Part shown: in pieces, positions 48,356 through 59,674 of the stretch
Layout of the letters: the number at the start of each line of letters is the position of its first letter
Numbering within the stretch: the first letter of the stretch is position 1
The notes under the pieces: model-generated
What the model was told of the DNA's origin: nothing
Database searches by the model: none
The model's input: the letters and a program-made list of their open reading frames with translations, nothing else
Origin: Galerina marginata
Lineage: Eukaryota; Basidiomycota; Agaricomycetes; Agaricales; Galerinaceae
Direction: 5' to 3'
DNA: 64,000 nucleotides
Assembly (NCBI GenBank): GCA_023014335.1
Contig: JAECYW010000010.1
Location: 744,001-808,000, forward strand
Program-made: the position numbers and the translations under genes

Positions 48356-48518
48356 GCATGTGCAAGGGTAAGATGGAATGATTTGGGATCAATTACTAAA
48401 CGGGAAGGTGTGAGCTATTTGCAGGGTAATAAGAATATGCTAGCTAGTAAGAATATGGTACAGAGGGTATGAATGAGATAAAAATGTTCCTAAACTGCAC
48501 TACTAGAGTACTCATAAC

Positions 48519-50066
48519 TAGTTCACGGATTTTTTCTGGTTGGCGAGGTAGTCCGCATACCACCACTACCAGGGATGTGGATTAGTTATGTCAAGATATT
48601 GCACGCAAAAGACAGTCACAAACCTCGACCATCCGTTTTACACCCTCCTCAATACCAACCTCAGGTTCGTACCCTAGGATCCTTCGGGCTTTTTCGATGT
48701 TGTGCCATCGTGTCGCACAACTAAAGGTCACCTTGAACTTCGTGAAGGTGACATCCCTGCCGGTCAGCCACCCGAACCACTCTGAGCCGGTTGCAGCAGC
48801 CAGACCAACAGACTTCGGCAGCTTGATGAGACCACGCGGTGACCGTTTTCCAGGGAAATATTTGTCGAGTTCGTTCCAGATCAACCGCGGAAAGTCCCAG
48901 AAATAAGTTGGCTCGCCGTTCGTGATGAAGAATACTTGTCCGGCCACTTGAAGTGGGTTAAGGTCGGGGTGAGTTAATTTTGCACGCTTAAGAGCATGTT
49001 CTGATAGCTGGTCGAAACGGGTCCTGATGACGGGGCGCAGAGTTCTCTCAAAATCGGGGTTCTCAAAGGCAGCAGCAATCTTTTCGGCATTTGGGGGGGG
49101 ACTAACATATGGCCCTAAGGGTCTAGCTTCACATGTAGGTATTCGGTGTTGGCCGGTGGTGATGTCGACGGGGAGGACGGGAAAGTCGAGTAATTGTTCC
49201 TCTGCTTGAGAAAGAGGAGCAACCTCGTCTGCCGTCGATGGCATTTTTTCCAAGGCGGACAAAGGGGGAGCAGGTGGTGGGCTATCGAGTCGGTCTGCGG
49301 CTAGAAGATGTGCACGCGCAACATTTCCAACGTATGTCCAGTCGAAGAGGTTGGTGTTGTCGCCAATCTGGAAATGGGTCTGCCCACGCTCATATACCTG
49401 GTACATTCCACTCATAGCTTGTCGATCACCGGGACTAAATTCCAATGAGAGTTAGTGAAAGGCAACAAAAAAAAATTAGTCACTCACCCAAAAATCCCAG
49501 CTGGTCGAAGTGCAACTGTCAGCAGGCCACCCTTTCCATTAGCTTCGAGAACCGCCACCTCCGCTTGTCCCTTGGTGTCATTATATGCATCCATAGGGAC
49601 CTTGGGAAATGGTACACGCTCATCTGCGTCGATGACATCTCCGCCATTGAAAATAACACCAGCTGAGCTGGTGAAGACAAGTTTACGGACACCTGTCTCG
49701 ACAGCAGCTGCAATGACAGCCTTGGTTCCTTCAACATTGACTTTATGGAAAATGACAGGGTTGTTGAGGGTGGCATGCGGTGATGCAGTAGTGGATAATG
49801 CACGTCGCTCCGCTCTACGAATAAGAATAATTAAGGGACCTATCCGCACAAATTAACAAAGCAAACATACCTTGCGCAGAGCAGAAGCAACCGAGTTTTG
49901 GTCGCTAATATCTCCAGAGTAAAACGTGACATCGTTGTAGCGCTCAACGATGTCAAATACAGACACAATGTCTCCTCGGTCCAATAATTGCTGGACAATA
50001 TGTCGACCAAGGAAGCCATTTCCAGCCGATCACCATGTAGACATCTCGCGACTTTACCGGTGACAT
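48519..50066 (-). CDS. ERG26: Sterol-4-alpha-carboxylate 3-dehydrogenase (C-3 sterol dehydrogenase)
   Basis: NAD-dependent SDR that oxidises and decarboxylates the C-4 carboxyl sterol during ergosterol synthesis at the ER. Start MSPVKSRDVYMVIG at 50066, then GNGFLGRHIVQQLLDRGDIV (Rossmann GxxGxxG), SVFDIVERYNDVTFYSGDIS, KLVFTSSAGVIFNGGDVIDA, the catalytic Tyr-x3-Lys in MDAYNDTKGQAEVAVLEANG, ALRPAGIFG and DWTYVGNVARAHLLAADRLD. Late exons include FFITNGEPTYFWDFPRLIWN and ATRWHNIEKARRILGYEPEV; stop 48519-48521. Two single-base surpluses break the frame, at 50034-50035 (inside the nucleotide loop) and at 49790 (IIH-TASPHATL). With both removed the protein is complete. Divergent from borealin with a 242 bp spacer. 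Confidence 0.88.
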
Positions 50067-50308
50067 GGTCGAAGAAAGGGCAAAAATATGGGCCCGGTGG
50101 AATACCTCGTCGTGGAAGATGTAAGAGGACCGCCGCTGGCTTTTGCAAGAACTGTTTCGAAATTGAAGATCGAACGACATGTATGTATTTTTCGACTCCA
50201 TAAAACGCGTCGCACGTGACTTTACACGTGAGGTGCGCTTGTCGCGCCTTACCGCTGTCCTGAGGGTTTGTTTATTGCCTAGGACTTACACGGAACATCA
50301 TCGAGATA

Positions 50309-51861
50309 ATGGACCTCCCCAGCGCCAAACGACAGTACAGCAACGAAGAGAAGAGACAGCTGATAGCAAATCTCGATATCGAAGGTTTGTGCGAATCCTG
50401 CAGCCTTGTTCTTTTCTGACATGTTTTCACGCAGTCGCGCATCGTACCAGACAATTCGAGGCATGGCTGGCCGACCGGCTCGAAAACTTTACCATTCATC
50501 AGGAAGGACAAGTTTCTCGTATTCCAAAGCAAGTTAGGAGCATGACTCTGAGGGAATTTGGGACGAAGTACGAGGGAAACATTCAGCTGGCCTTGAGAGG
50601 ATTCCAGAAGGAGAGGCTGGCTGCTGCGGGTGCTGATGCCACATTGGGGGAAATCGACAAGAGTATGCGGAAGCGGAAATGGGTAGCCAGCCAGGAAACA
50701 GAAGCTGAGCTACCTGGCTCTAGTCAGCCTAAAGAGACGGATTCACACCATACCTTCAAGAATGGTGGGTCGATTTCATGTCTTCTCACTGACTGAGACT
50801 TTCTGATATATTGATCAATCCAGCGCGAACAGTACCACCATCCCCACAGAAAGTGGCTGGATCTTCTACAGGCCCCGGAACTGCACAACGCTCCCGATTG
50901 CTCAGTAACACGAACAAAACACCTGGCGCTGTATGTGTTATTTTCTGTCGATACTCTTAGGCACTCATCCTTTAAACAGGTACGGACAATGGGCCGAGCA
51001 CCAAGTCCACAAAAGTCAAGACCGCCCTTCAACAATACCACTTCAACTTACAATCCCCGACCACCATCTCGTCCCACCTCACCTTTGAAGCATGCAGCAT
51101 CTAACCCAAATATCACTACACAAGCACCACAGAACCGCCTTCCTTCAAGCTCGAGCTTTAACCCATCTCTACCCCCAAAGACACCAATTTTGCCTCCCCA
51201 CCGTGCGGACCAGCACAATACTACCATGCGATTACCCAGAAAAGACGAAAATATGCTCAGTGTCAATGGCTCGCCTCTCGCCAATCCATATGAGTTTGGA
51301 TTAGGATGGTTCAAAGGTGTTGAAATGGCTCAAATGGATAGTGAGGATGAAGAAATCTCAGAAGGACGTGACGCTCAAAGTAGTGGCTTAAATGGAGGCC
51401 ATACGTTAAAACGGTCAAAGAGCAGTATCATCATTCGAAGAGATCCTTCTGTGGCTTTTTCTGCAAACCTCAATGGGCTTCATTCGCGCACCGACTCCCA
51501 GGCAAGCTTTTATACCGCATCTTCTCAAACAACGTCGTCATCACATTCAAGAGAAAATTCCCAAGCCGCCATGCCTGTTGGTCCTCAGCCTCAATCGAAC
51601 TTGGAAGCTTTCCGCTTTCCAACAACGAGGCCCAACAACAGTGAAGCTACACCGCGGCCACTATCTAAGCATACAAGATCTTTCTCTGCTCTGGTTGCTA
51701 TTCCTACGAAAGATGGCCATCTTCTCGAGTTCGATCCCCTGCAGACATCACCTGGTGCTTTGGATGCACTGGAAGGGATAACGGACAGCGCAAAGAAACA
51801 AGCCAAGGTTGAGATGGGACGGTTAATTCAAGCAACCGTCGACAAATGGAAGATCCGATAG
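50309..51861 (+). CDS. Borealin (chromosomal passenger complex)
   Basis: Borealin bundles with survivin and INCENP to place Aurora B kinase at centromeres. The N-terminal Nbl1/borealin region spans an intron: RQYSNEEKRQLIANLDIE then VAHRTRQFEAWLADRLENFT, followed by SRIPKQVRSMTLREFGTKYE and NIQLALRGFQKERL, matching the helix that packs into the passenger trimer. The middle is basic and Ser/Pro-rich with many SP/TP sites suited to cell-cycle kinases (RAPSPQKSRPP, SRPTSPLK). The C terminus carries a conserved-looking helix LDALEGITDSAKKQAKVEMG. Stop 51859-51861. Length about 450 residues, longer than yeast Nbl1. No frame damage seen. Confidence 0.85.
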
Positions 51862-52050
51862 CCATTGTTTGAAAACTGGTTTCTCGTTTCTTCTTTTGTT
51901 CAGTGGACAATTCTTGCCTTTATTTATTTATTTTGTAACTTTTACTGTCTTGACCTGCTGAATAGCACCATGGATAGACAGATGAAATATTGTAACTACT
52001 ATTAGTACTAATTTTTGAAATCAGAACAATGCCTGGATGCTCTGAAACTG

Positions 52051-55000
52051 TCAGACGTCCAGCAAGACTTCCAAGTGAGCAATCCGGCACTGCTGACCAT
52101 CGGGATTCCTGACAACTACAAGCATGAGCGGCGACTTTGTTCTCTGGTGAGCATGCAATCTATTCAATCAATGAATTAGTACGTGATACCAACGGTGTAT
52201 TTGGGACTTGCCTCATGCCCTGCTGTTCCAGCTCGAGAAGGTGGGTTACAGAAATTGCGCCAATGGCAAAGCCGTGTCCTCGTGCAAGGGAGTAATGTCC
52301 AGTCGTTACATGACCGATGATCGCAGTGTTCTCCGGAACAAGATTTGCCAACTGTTGCAATGTTAACCTGGCCACCTGAATTCGTGAATGAGAACACGAA
52401 CCTCAAACTCCTCTGGTGTTTCTCCGCCGACCATTCCTAAGTTTCGAGTATGAATCAATTTTCCCCAACGTCTGATTAAATCATCCGAAAGAGAATAAAT
52501 TATAGCCAAATCTTGAGGGGCACCTCGCAAGCACAGAGTAACTTTCACGTTGATTAAAGAACCTCGGAGGAGGTCGGCAGGTTTGATATCCTTAGGTAAA
52601 TACTCGTGGCCTCGTTTGAGCCGCTGGCGATTGATTTCTGATAGCAGACCAGCACCAGTGCTGAACATCGAGGACATAGTCGAGAGAATTTTTGGCACTT
52701 CCGAGCCACGCAACAACCATGGGCGGACAATTTGTTGTTGTGTAATATCTGCACTCTCCCCTGGTTCCCTCTGACTAGGAACAAAAGAAGTCCCAACTTC
52801 GCTGTCTTGTCTCTTTTCATTTGCGATACCAAGAATGCTTTCCCAATCTGCGCGCCATGGGTTTATAGTGTTAATCTTGTCGTAATTAACTCGTTTCGCC
52901 GGAGGTTTCCTCGTCCATGCATTTCTGTCCTTTTCCTCGCGATCACGTGCATAATTCTCATAGGACTCGGTGAATGGAAAGTCTCGCGGAAAGTAAGGAG
53001 TTGCAGCTTCGTATGCCTGGGTCTGCCGTTCAAGCTGACCAGCCACTCGGGTACCTGTAAAAATGAGGGAGTTGAAAAACGCCATTGACCACCCTGCGGG
53101 AACCACGAGCGTCCATCCATGGATTGCCTGATTGTCAGAGGAGGTTGATGATTCGATGGACCGTTGGATAAGAAGAATGGGAATTCGATCATCCTGCCGG
53201 AGGACACTAAGTGGTGTCCCAGGTATTTCATTCTAATTATCGGGTTGTTTAAGCTGGAAAGTTGGGTGTGATTTAATACATACCTTGGCACGTCGTTCGT
53301 CGATATCCTTCTTCTTGAAGCGTGGTTTTGACAGGCCATTACGGGTGGTATCGTCCCATATTTCACTACTGGCGAGCTGAACAGATGGCAAGATGATATT
53401 TGTCGGCGGAGTGTTGCCCGAACGTGAAGCAGGAGGCTTGGCATTCTTAGGCGGAAACCTATGACGGGTGAGAAGCACCTTGATAACAATGTGAGGAAAC
53501 AATCACCTTAACCGTGGATCATTGACCTTGAAACCGATCACCATGCCACGCGGGACCGAACCAGAGCTTTGTAAAGTCGTCAACGATGACCAGAACTACC
53601 ATTCATTAGATAGATCAGACATCGTATTATCTCACAGAGAAAAATAGTACCTGAGAGAAATCTTCGCGGATCTCGGTGGAAACTGGAGACAATGCTCCTT
53701 TAATTACCTGACTGGATTTTGGACCCATGATTTCGAAAACATTTATCTGCCCTGTAAGATCTGCGATTTCAAGAATGGCTTCTTGCCCGTCTTTGCAAGT
53801 GATCTTGTAGCTCGCCAGTGCATTCGAAGCGGCTTGCTTGAGAATGTCAACTACAACTGTTTTCGCCGATGGATGAAACAGCAACCAAACAGACCGACTG
53901 TTCGACTGGGTCGAATCATCTGCAGGTGAGTGTTGTGTTTCTTTGCCTTTCCCTTTTTTGCTAGCAGAACTCTGGTTAAGCACCTCTGGATCGGATGTGG
54001 CCTTGGGAAGAGGCTTCCAGATGATAGTCACTGGTGCAACCAAGTCGTAGGGATAAGAGGCCACTTTGTATATATATGTTTCAAGAACGCGAGAGCCACT
54101 CAAATAACTGGGTCTAGTAAGCAAAGGACTTTCGCACTAAAACTTTTAAAGCGCACCGTTTTGAGCCAGGGCCTGGCCCTTGAGGGTCACAGAACAGGTT
54201 TAGCATTGTGATCAGAAGGCTTTCTTGACAGGCGATTTCGACGAGAGAGTAATACGATGCATCGTGTAGTATCGAGCCATGTATTGAAGCTCGGTGGGAT
54301 GGGCGATAAGATTTTTCTGTCGGAGACATGGCCTAGAATGTGGGGGGTAAGTTAAGAAGGAACGCTATAGACGTTGCTTCACCGACCAAGCGGTAACCCC
54401 ATATATTGTCCATATGCATACGCTTTGCATGCCACAAATGTGTCTCAAGCCATGTTTTGCCGTCTGTCGCCCATGTTAGCGAGGGAGATTATCTGGCCAA
54501 CACTTACATACTTTGTCGTTTCAGAAAAGATTCAGTCCGGCCGATGCGCTTGCCCTTACCGCGTTTTGGCATCGAGCGCCCTAAAGCCTTCTTCCGAACG
54601 GGATCCATCTAAAATAACAATTCCGAACGGGATCAAAGGGAGAAAGACGCGGTTGAAAGATACCTCTGCGCGTGCCCTGTCACGAAGTCTAAGAGGAACC
54701 CGCCGGACATCATGACTAGCTGCCCTTCTTCGTAGATGACGCGGGAGAGTTTGCCATACACGATGCGTCGAACTAGCGCTGCAAATTATAGCGTAAATGA
54801 GTAGTTCACTTCTGAGAGGCACTGCTTGTAGTACCTGGCTGTCGTCATTGCGGTGTGCATGGCATCAATTTCGAAAGCTCGAGCCTGATAAAGTCAAGAC
54901 GTTTGAGCAAGATTTTCTGGTCTTCCCAAGATGTTACACCCTACCTCAACAAATTTCTCAACATCTATGGCGGATGGCAAGCCGGTCAAGCCTTATCTAT

Positions 55001-55202
55001 CTTCAGTTTACTTCATGTTGATGAAACATACAATATCATACTTACTGGAAGGCATAGAATTTGATCCTCCAGATACTAGAGTTTTCACTCCTCTGGAGCT
55101 GGATTGGATTGGGATGGTCCTCGCAGCAGAAATCTTGAGTTTCTTCTTTTCTCGTCCGGTCATCTGGTCTCCCTCGTCTCCATTTCGGCGTTTCTGAGAC
55201 AT
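52051..55202 (-). CDS. POP1: RNase P/MRP protein subunit Pop1
   Basis: Largest shared protein of nuclear RNase P and RNase MRP, which mature tRNA and rRNA 5' ends. Start MSQKRRNGDEGDQMTGREKK. The Pop1 N-terminal signature RHLRRRAASHDVRRVPLRLR is in an early exon, followed by WLETHLWHAKRMHM and MSPTEKSYRPSHRASIHGSI. The POPLD part reads GWTLVVPAGWSMAFFNSLIF then TGTRVAGQLERQTQAYEAAT. The C-terminal part reads ENTAIIGHVTTGHYSLARGH and GFAIGAISVTHLLELEQQGM. The last exon gives TKSPLMLVVVRNPDGQQCRI and HLEVLLDV, stop 52051-52053, which a simple open-frame search misses. One base appears missing at 52378 (HEF-QVARLTLQQLA). Divergent from the next gene. Confidence 0.92.
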
Positions 55203-55447
55203 AAAACTACGAGGACACGCTGGTACAGTAGAGAAGAGTCCAAAGTAATCTTCAAAGAAAGATCCTAGGGAGTTCGTGAATGTTTAAGATAGTTCGATTG
55301 CAAGTTGGGAATCGCGCCGAGCGCGTCGAAGTAACTTTGATCACGTGCACTCACGGAACGTTTCCTCGGTGTCACGGTGAGCGCCGTTCAAGTTGTTTCA
55401 ACTCTACCACTGCCAACTACTTCTCACTTGCACCAAACTTGGGCAGA

Positions 55448-56179
55448 ATGGCTTCGTCCTTACGTCTGGCGAGCCTTTCGAGGGTGTCTCTACGCGTACT
55501 TCAGAACCGTGGCGTGGCTTCTACCGGCGTAGTACGCAACGAGGTACCCGCAAATCTTGGCACCGTTCAAGTACAAAAGAAACCTATTGGTGGTTTCCGA
55601 GGGGGGTATGTGATTCTGGTCTCTATATTAGTGAAACTTGTCCTAAAGTCATATTTGGTCATAGAATTGTTGGCTTTCTGTTTGGCTTTTCCTTGGCTTC
55701 ATCTTTTGCTGCATACCACCTCCTAGAAGAATACCAAAAGGCCTCAGCTGCGCTACAGGCCAGTGTCGAAGAGCTAAAACTTAGCACAGAAAAGGTGGTG
55801 ACCGTATTCCGTTATTAACAATTTGTTAACTCATCCCCCGTAATTCATAGGTTTCAGCACATGTCAGGCGGATAGAGGCAGTCGAGAAGGACTTGAAGGC
55901 GCTGTCCGACGCTTCTGCGACAAAGGACGATGTGTCCAGGGTTAGAATCGAAGTAAAGAAGCTGTATGATGGACTTCATAGTTGGTGAGCCTGATCTCAG
56001 TACCTTTCTTGGTTAATACTAACGTCCAGTCAGAATTTCTGGACCTACGGACACATGTTTGGGGAATCCGTAAGTGAACGTTTTTTCCGCCAGCCTTTTG
56101 TGGAATATTCAAATATTGCACTACAGACCAAGACCTGCATAAACTTTCCAAAAAGGAATCAACGGAAGTACGTATCTGA
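55448..56179 (+). CDS. Small mitochondrial membrane coiled-coil protein, uncharacterised
   Basis: Start MASSLRLASLSRVSLRVLQN looks like a mitochondrial presequence. After GTVQVQKKPIGGFRGG comes a hydrophobic segment IVGFLFGFSLASSFAAYHLL (one membrane span), then a coiled coil LEEYQKASAALQASVEELKL, EAVEKDLKALSDASATKDDV and RVRIEVKKLYDGL. The end is FLDLRTHVWGI, then QDLHKLSKKESTEVRI and TGA at 56177-56179. Four or five short exons, with some junctions ambiguous by a codon. The C-terminal motif looks conserved and I believe homologues exist across fungi, but I cannot name a function. An inner-membrane organiser or assembly factor is only a guess. Shares a 245 bp spacer with POP1. Confidence 0.72.
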
Positions 56180-57442
56180 ATTAGACTATAGATCCTTATT
56201 TTCTTGTGTTTCTTCCGTGAAATGTTGCCTTTTCGTCCTGGGTACGTCGAAATCCTCCATTTGCTTGACATCCCCTTCATAATTCGTCGATTTCGTGGCT
56301 CGGACTGGAGGTCAAACTTTCACAGCACCACCCCACTCGCAAAACTTTGTTTCTAGAATCTAGATGCGATCTCTCAATTTCTTGTGCGGTGCTTACTGAA
56401 CGCAGTTCCCTCTAAGTCGTTTCCATACATGAAGGAACCCTCAATGATGTAAAAATCTTTGAGTAGGTTGCCATGATGAGCGCACTCAGTGCCCTCGTCA
56501 TACTAGTTTGCCTTCCCGATTTTGTGCATGAACTAACTGCCTGTTCAACGACTTCAGCAGTGCATATTGCAACTTAGTGTCTTTGTAGACAAAATAAAGT
56601 AACCAGCCGCAACCAGGGCTAACCAGGGTCCCGAGACTCAATGTATGAACGGGCCCTTTAGACCTCACAATCAAACGCGGTCGTTGACTGGTTGGAATTT
56701 AGATGTGACAGAATTCCTTGGCGCACTTCAGGCGCCATCGGGTGGCTGTTGACGACGCGCGACCCGACTGCGAGGTCATTTGATTTTGTCCATCAAAGTG
56801 GCCTGGGAAAGAACCACACGACTACCGCGCACTCTTTCCATGATTGCTGGTCTCAAATCGTCTCTTGGGCTTCTCATGCACCGATTGTAGGGGCGATTAA
56901 GGCCACTACTATTAGTACACTGGTGACATTTTTCAGCTCTCTTCACGACTATCTCGTCTATAATTAAAAATAACGTGGTCAACACTTTCTGTCTTTTCCA
57001 CTCTCCTCCCTTCTCCTCCCCACTATCTTCCAGTGGGACATTTTCCTTAACAACGTTGATGTCGGTTCCTGTATTCAGGTTCCGATTCGAAGGTCCACCA
57101 GGGTACACCTCCAGTCTGGCTTAACCGGCTATCGCTAGAAATAATTGTCTTGGTTACTTGCTCAATGGTCCGACAACCAAAACCCTTGTGGTGGTTTCAG
57201 CGGGCACATATAAAGCCGATTCAATCCAATAGTTTTTCTTCATTCCACTACCTTCTTTTGCCACCCAAGACAGGTTCTTGTTCGAATTTTTCTTGTTTCT
57301 CGTATGTATCTACTTTACTTCTTTGAACTTGACACCGTGTTTATCCAAATCATCCCAGTCGCAGGCGTTCTTTTTTCTTCAGCTTTGTTATTCAGCGAAA
57401 CGTTTCTACACTCCCTTTTCAATAATCGAGTTATTGGCCAAA
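56180..57442. other. Intergenic and promoter of the secreted-protein gene
   Basis: No supported gene. A TATA-like box lies near 57209, and CT-rich sequence with a GTATGT..CAG pair (57301-57363) suggests a 5' UTR intron. Confidence 0.4.
57209..57215 (+). promoter_or_regulatory. Probable TATA box
   Basis: TATAAAG about 230 bp upstream of the ATG at 57443, a distance that leaves room for a leader with an intron. Typical of strongly expressed secreted proteins. Confidence 0.5.
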
Positions 57443-59028
57443 ATGTTCTCAAAGCTTGTCGCTGTCCTTACCCTCGCTTGCACGTTTTCTTCCGCTCTTG
57501 CTGTCCCCGTACGACGTGAAGTGCCCCAAGGTGCGAGTTTCCATTGACAGTTCCCTTCAAGTGCTGACTTGACAACGACATATAGAGCATTCACATGAAC
57601 AATTTTTGACGACCGTGCGCGCCAGTCTCAACAAGAACAACCCGAATCAAATCCAAGATCCCGTCTTCGGCCTCCTTGGAAATGCAGCAGCTATCGGCGG
57701 CGCCGGAAAGATCAAAGTGAGCAAGAAAAACAGGTCCTGTATCGGGAAGTGTATGTTAACTATGCACCAGGATGCTACCTGTCTCCAACAGGCGACGGCC
57801 GATCAGGCTTTCTCCAATTCCAAAGCCGCTAAAGATGTCAAAGGCATGGTAGCCGCTCTGATTTATCGCGCCTTGGAAAGGAATTCTGGCAAAGTCGGTC
57901 TTGTCACAGCTCCATGCACGAGCATCAAGGCCGTCAACCCAGAAATTGCTGCTATCCAGCAGCACCAGGTATGTTTTTTGTCGCGTTTTCTGAGGGCCCT
58001 TTACTTATGCATTCATATTACAAAGGATCCAGCCTCGGCTAACGCTGCCTCGGTCAACAAGGCGATCGTCCTTGCTTTGGCAAAGCAGATCGCTGCCGTT
58101 GGCGGCAACCCACAAGACGCTCTCAAATCTGGAACATTCAAACCTGGCAACCTTAACGACAACAGCGGTAAAGGAAATACCTGTGATGTGCAGAACGACC
58201 CACAAGGTTGCATATTCTCACAAAACCTTTTGGTTCCGGACGCCTCTGCTGCAGAGATCGACGCTGCAGTCAAAGGGGTAAAGGCAGGCGGAGCTGCAGG
58301 GTCAGGTCAATGTTTGCTTACTGTCAATCGCTAGTGCTTACTTACTTTTTGTCATTGATAGCACCCCTGCTGCTGGTACCGGTGGTGGTAAGGCTGGTGG
58401 TAAAGCTGGTGGTAAAGCTGGCGGCAAAGCTGGCGGCAAAGCTGGAGGAGCTGCAAAGTGAGTAATTGTTTTCCCTTTGCTTGGGTCTTCTGGTCTAATT
58501 CCTCATAACAGCGAAGCAACCGATACCTCTGGAGCGTGCCCGGCAGGTAAGGGCCTACCATTCTAGAAGTTGAAATGTTATCAATCATAAATTATTCAGC
58601 TGTTACCAAAACCGTAACTGTAACCGTCCCCGCAGCTCAGGGAACCCCTGCTGCATCGTGAGCACCCACGTCCCTCTTTTCCAGATGGTTTATCTGATCG
58701 ATTCACTTAGTATTCCTGCTGCGCCTGCTGCTGGCAATCTTCAAAAATTCACTGGTGCTCGTGAGTATTATTGATGTCTCGCTTTGAAAACTCTTTCTGA
58801 TGGCTATTAGTGGGTGGTGCATCTGCTCCCGCTGTCACCGCTGGGGGCCGCGGATTCTTGGTCGACGGTTCAGACTCCTTCCTCAACGAGGCCGCTGCTC
58901 TTGGTCGTTCATGTGACATCCAACACAACAAGTGCGCGAACGTCGCAAACTCCGCTGCAGGCAGATCGTCAGGCCTTTCTGTTAGCCAATGCGATCAACA
59001 AAATACGCAATGTCGTGCCGCTGCTTGA
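57443..59028 (+). CDS. Secreted protein with GGKA repeats, mushroom-specific type
   Basis: Start MFSKLVAVLTLACTFSSALA is a signal peptide, followed by VPVRRE, a likely processing site. The mature part is Ala/Asn/Gln-rich: QFLTTVRASLNKNNPNQIQD, PVFGLLGNAAAIGGAGKI, then (after an intron near 57717-57770) ATCLQQATADQAFSNSKAAK, ALERNSGKVGLVTAPCTSIK, ALAKQIAAVGGNPQDALKSG and GCIFSQNLLVPDASAAEIDA. A glycine/lysine/alanine repeat follows, then VTKTVTVTVPAAQGTPAAS and SLNEAAALG-like text with CDIQHNKCANVAN and QCDQQNTQCRAAA. Cysteines are evenly placed at the end, suggesting disulfides. I recognise this as a family common in Agaricomycetes but without known function; a wall or matrix role is inferred. 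About seven introns, TGA 59026-59028. Confidence 0.8.
58384..58443 (+). repeat. 12-bp tandem repeat, five copies, coding for GGKA
   Basis: Five perfect-length units of GGTGGTAARGCT or its GGCGGCAAAGCT variant within one exon of the secreted protein gene. The codon drift (GGT to GGC) separates the last two units from the first three. Such units change number by slippage, so length variation between strains is likely. Confidence 0.9.
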
Positions 59029-59674
59029 GCTATTCTCCCGTATATCATGGACTCAGCAAGGACTTTTGTAGCGTTAGCTTTTCACAGGATGCTCTGACAG
59101 CTTTAATTCCGGGTTCTACACGCCTTGGCTCTTTTATTCAGTGTAGAAATTCGCTGCTTATATCAACTGTATTAATACCTTGTTTTGCGTGGCAATATTC
59201 ATTCAAGAGTAGTGTTTTCATTATTTGTGTGTTGCGATCTAATAAGCAGACGCGAGGAACAAATTGACGGGAGAATTTTATTGGCTCAGTCATTGGCCAA
59301 CTTGAATGCGTTTTCTTCAAGTTTTCTTCCTCGTCCTCCTACATATAAGCGGCCTGTGCAACTTTCCTTTATTTGGCGGCTGCTATATCTCCTTCTCATC
59401 TGACGCACTCCAACTGTCTTGGAATGCATATCCAGTAAGGCGCCAGGACTTCCCCCAGTTGCTAAATCTATCATAAGTATATCCAAAGTCACCATTCCTT
59501 AGAAGGTCAACTTCCCGCAGTCAATCACAGAAAGATCTCGATAGACTCATGTGCGTAAACGCAAACGTGCCTTGCAACCCTTCCTTCCTTCCTACTTAAG
59601 CCTTCTCGACAATTCGTAAGGTCTACCTCACGCCCCGCTGAGGCACTTGACGCACACCTGTCCCAGCCCCGATA
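59029..59674. other. Intergenic
   Basis: 3' flank of the GGKA gene and promoter of the first nuclease gene. Only short frames; no clear TATA box. Confidence 0.45.
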
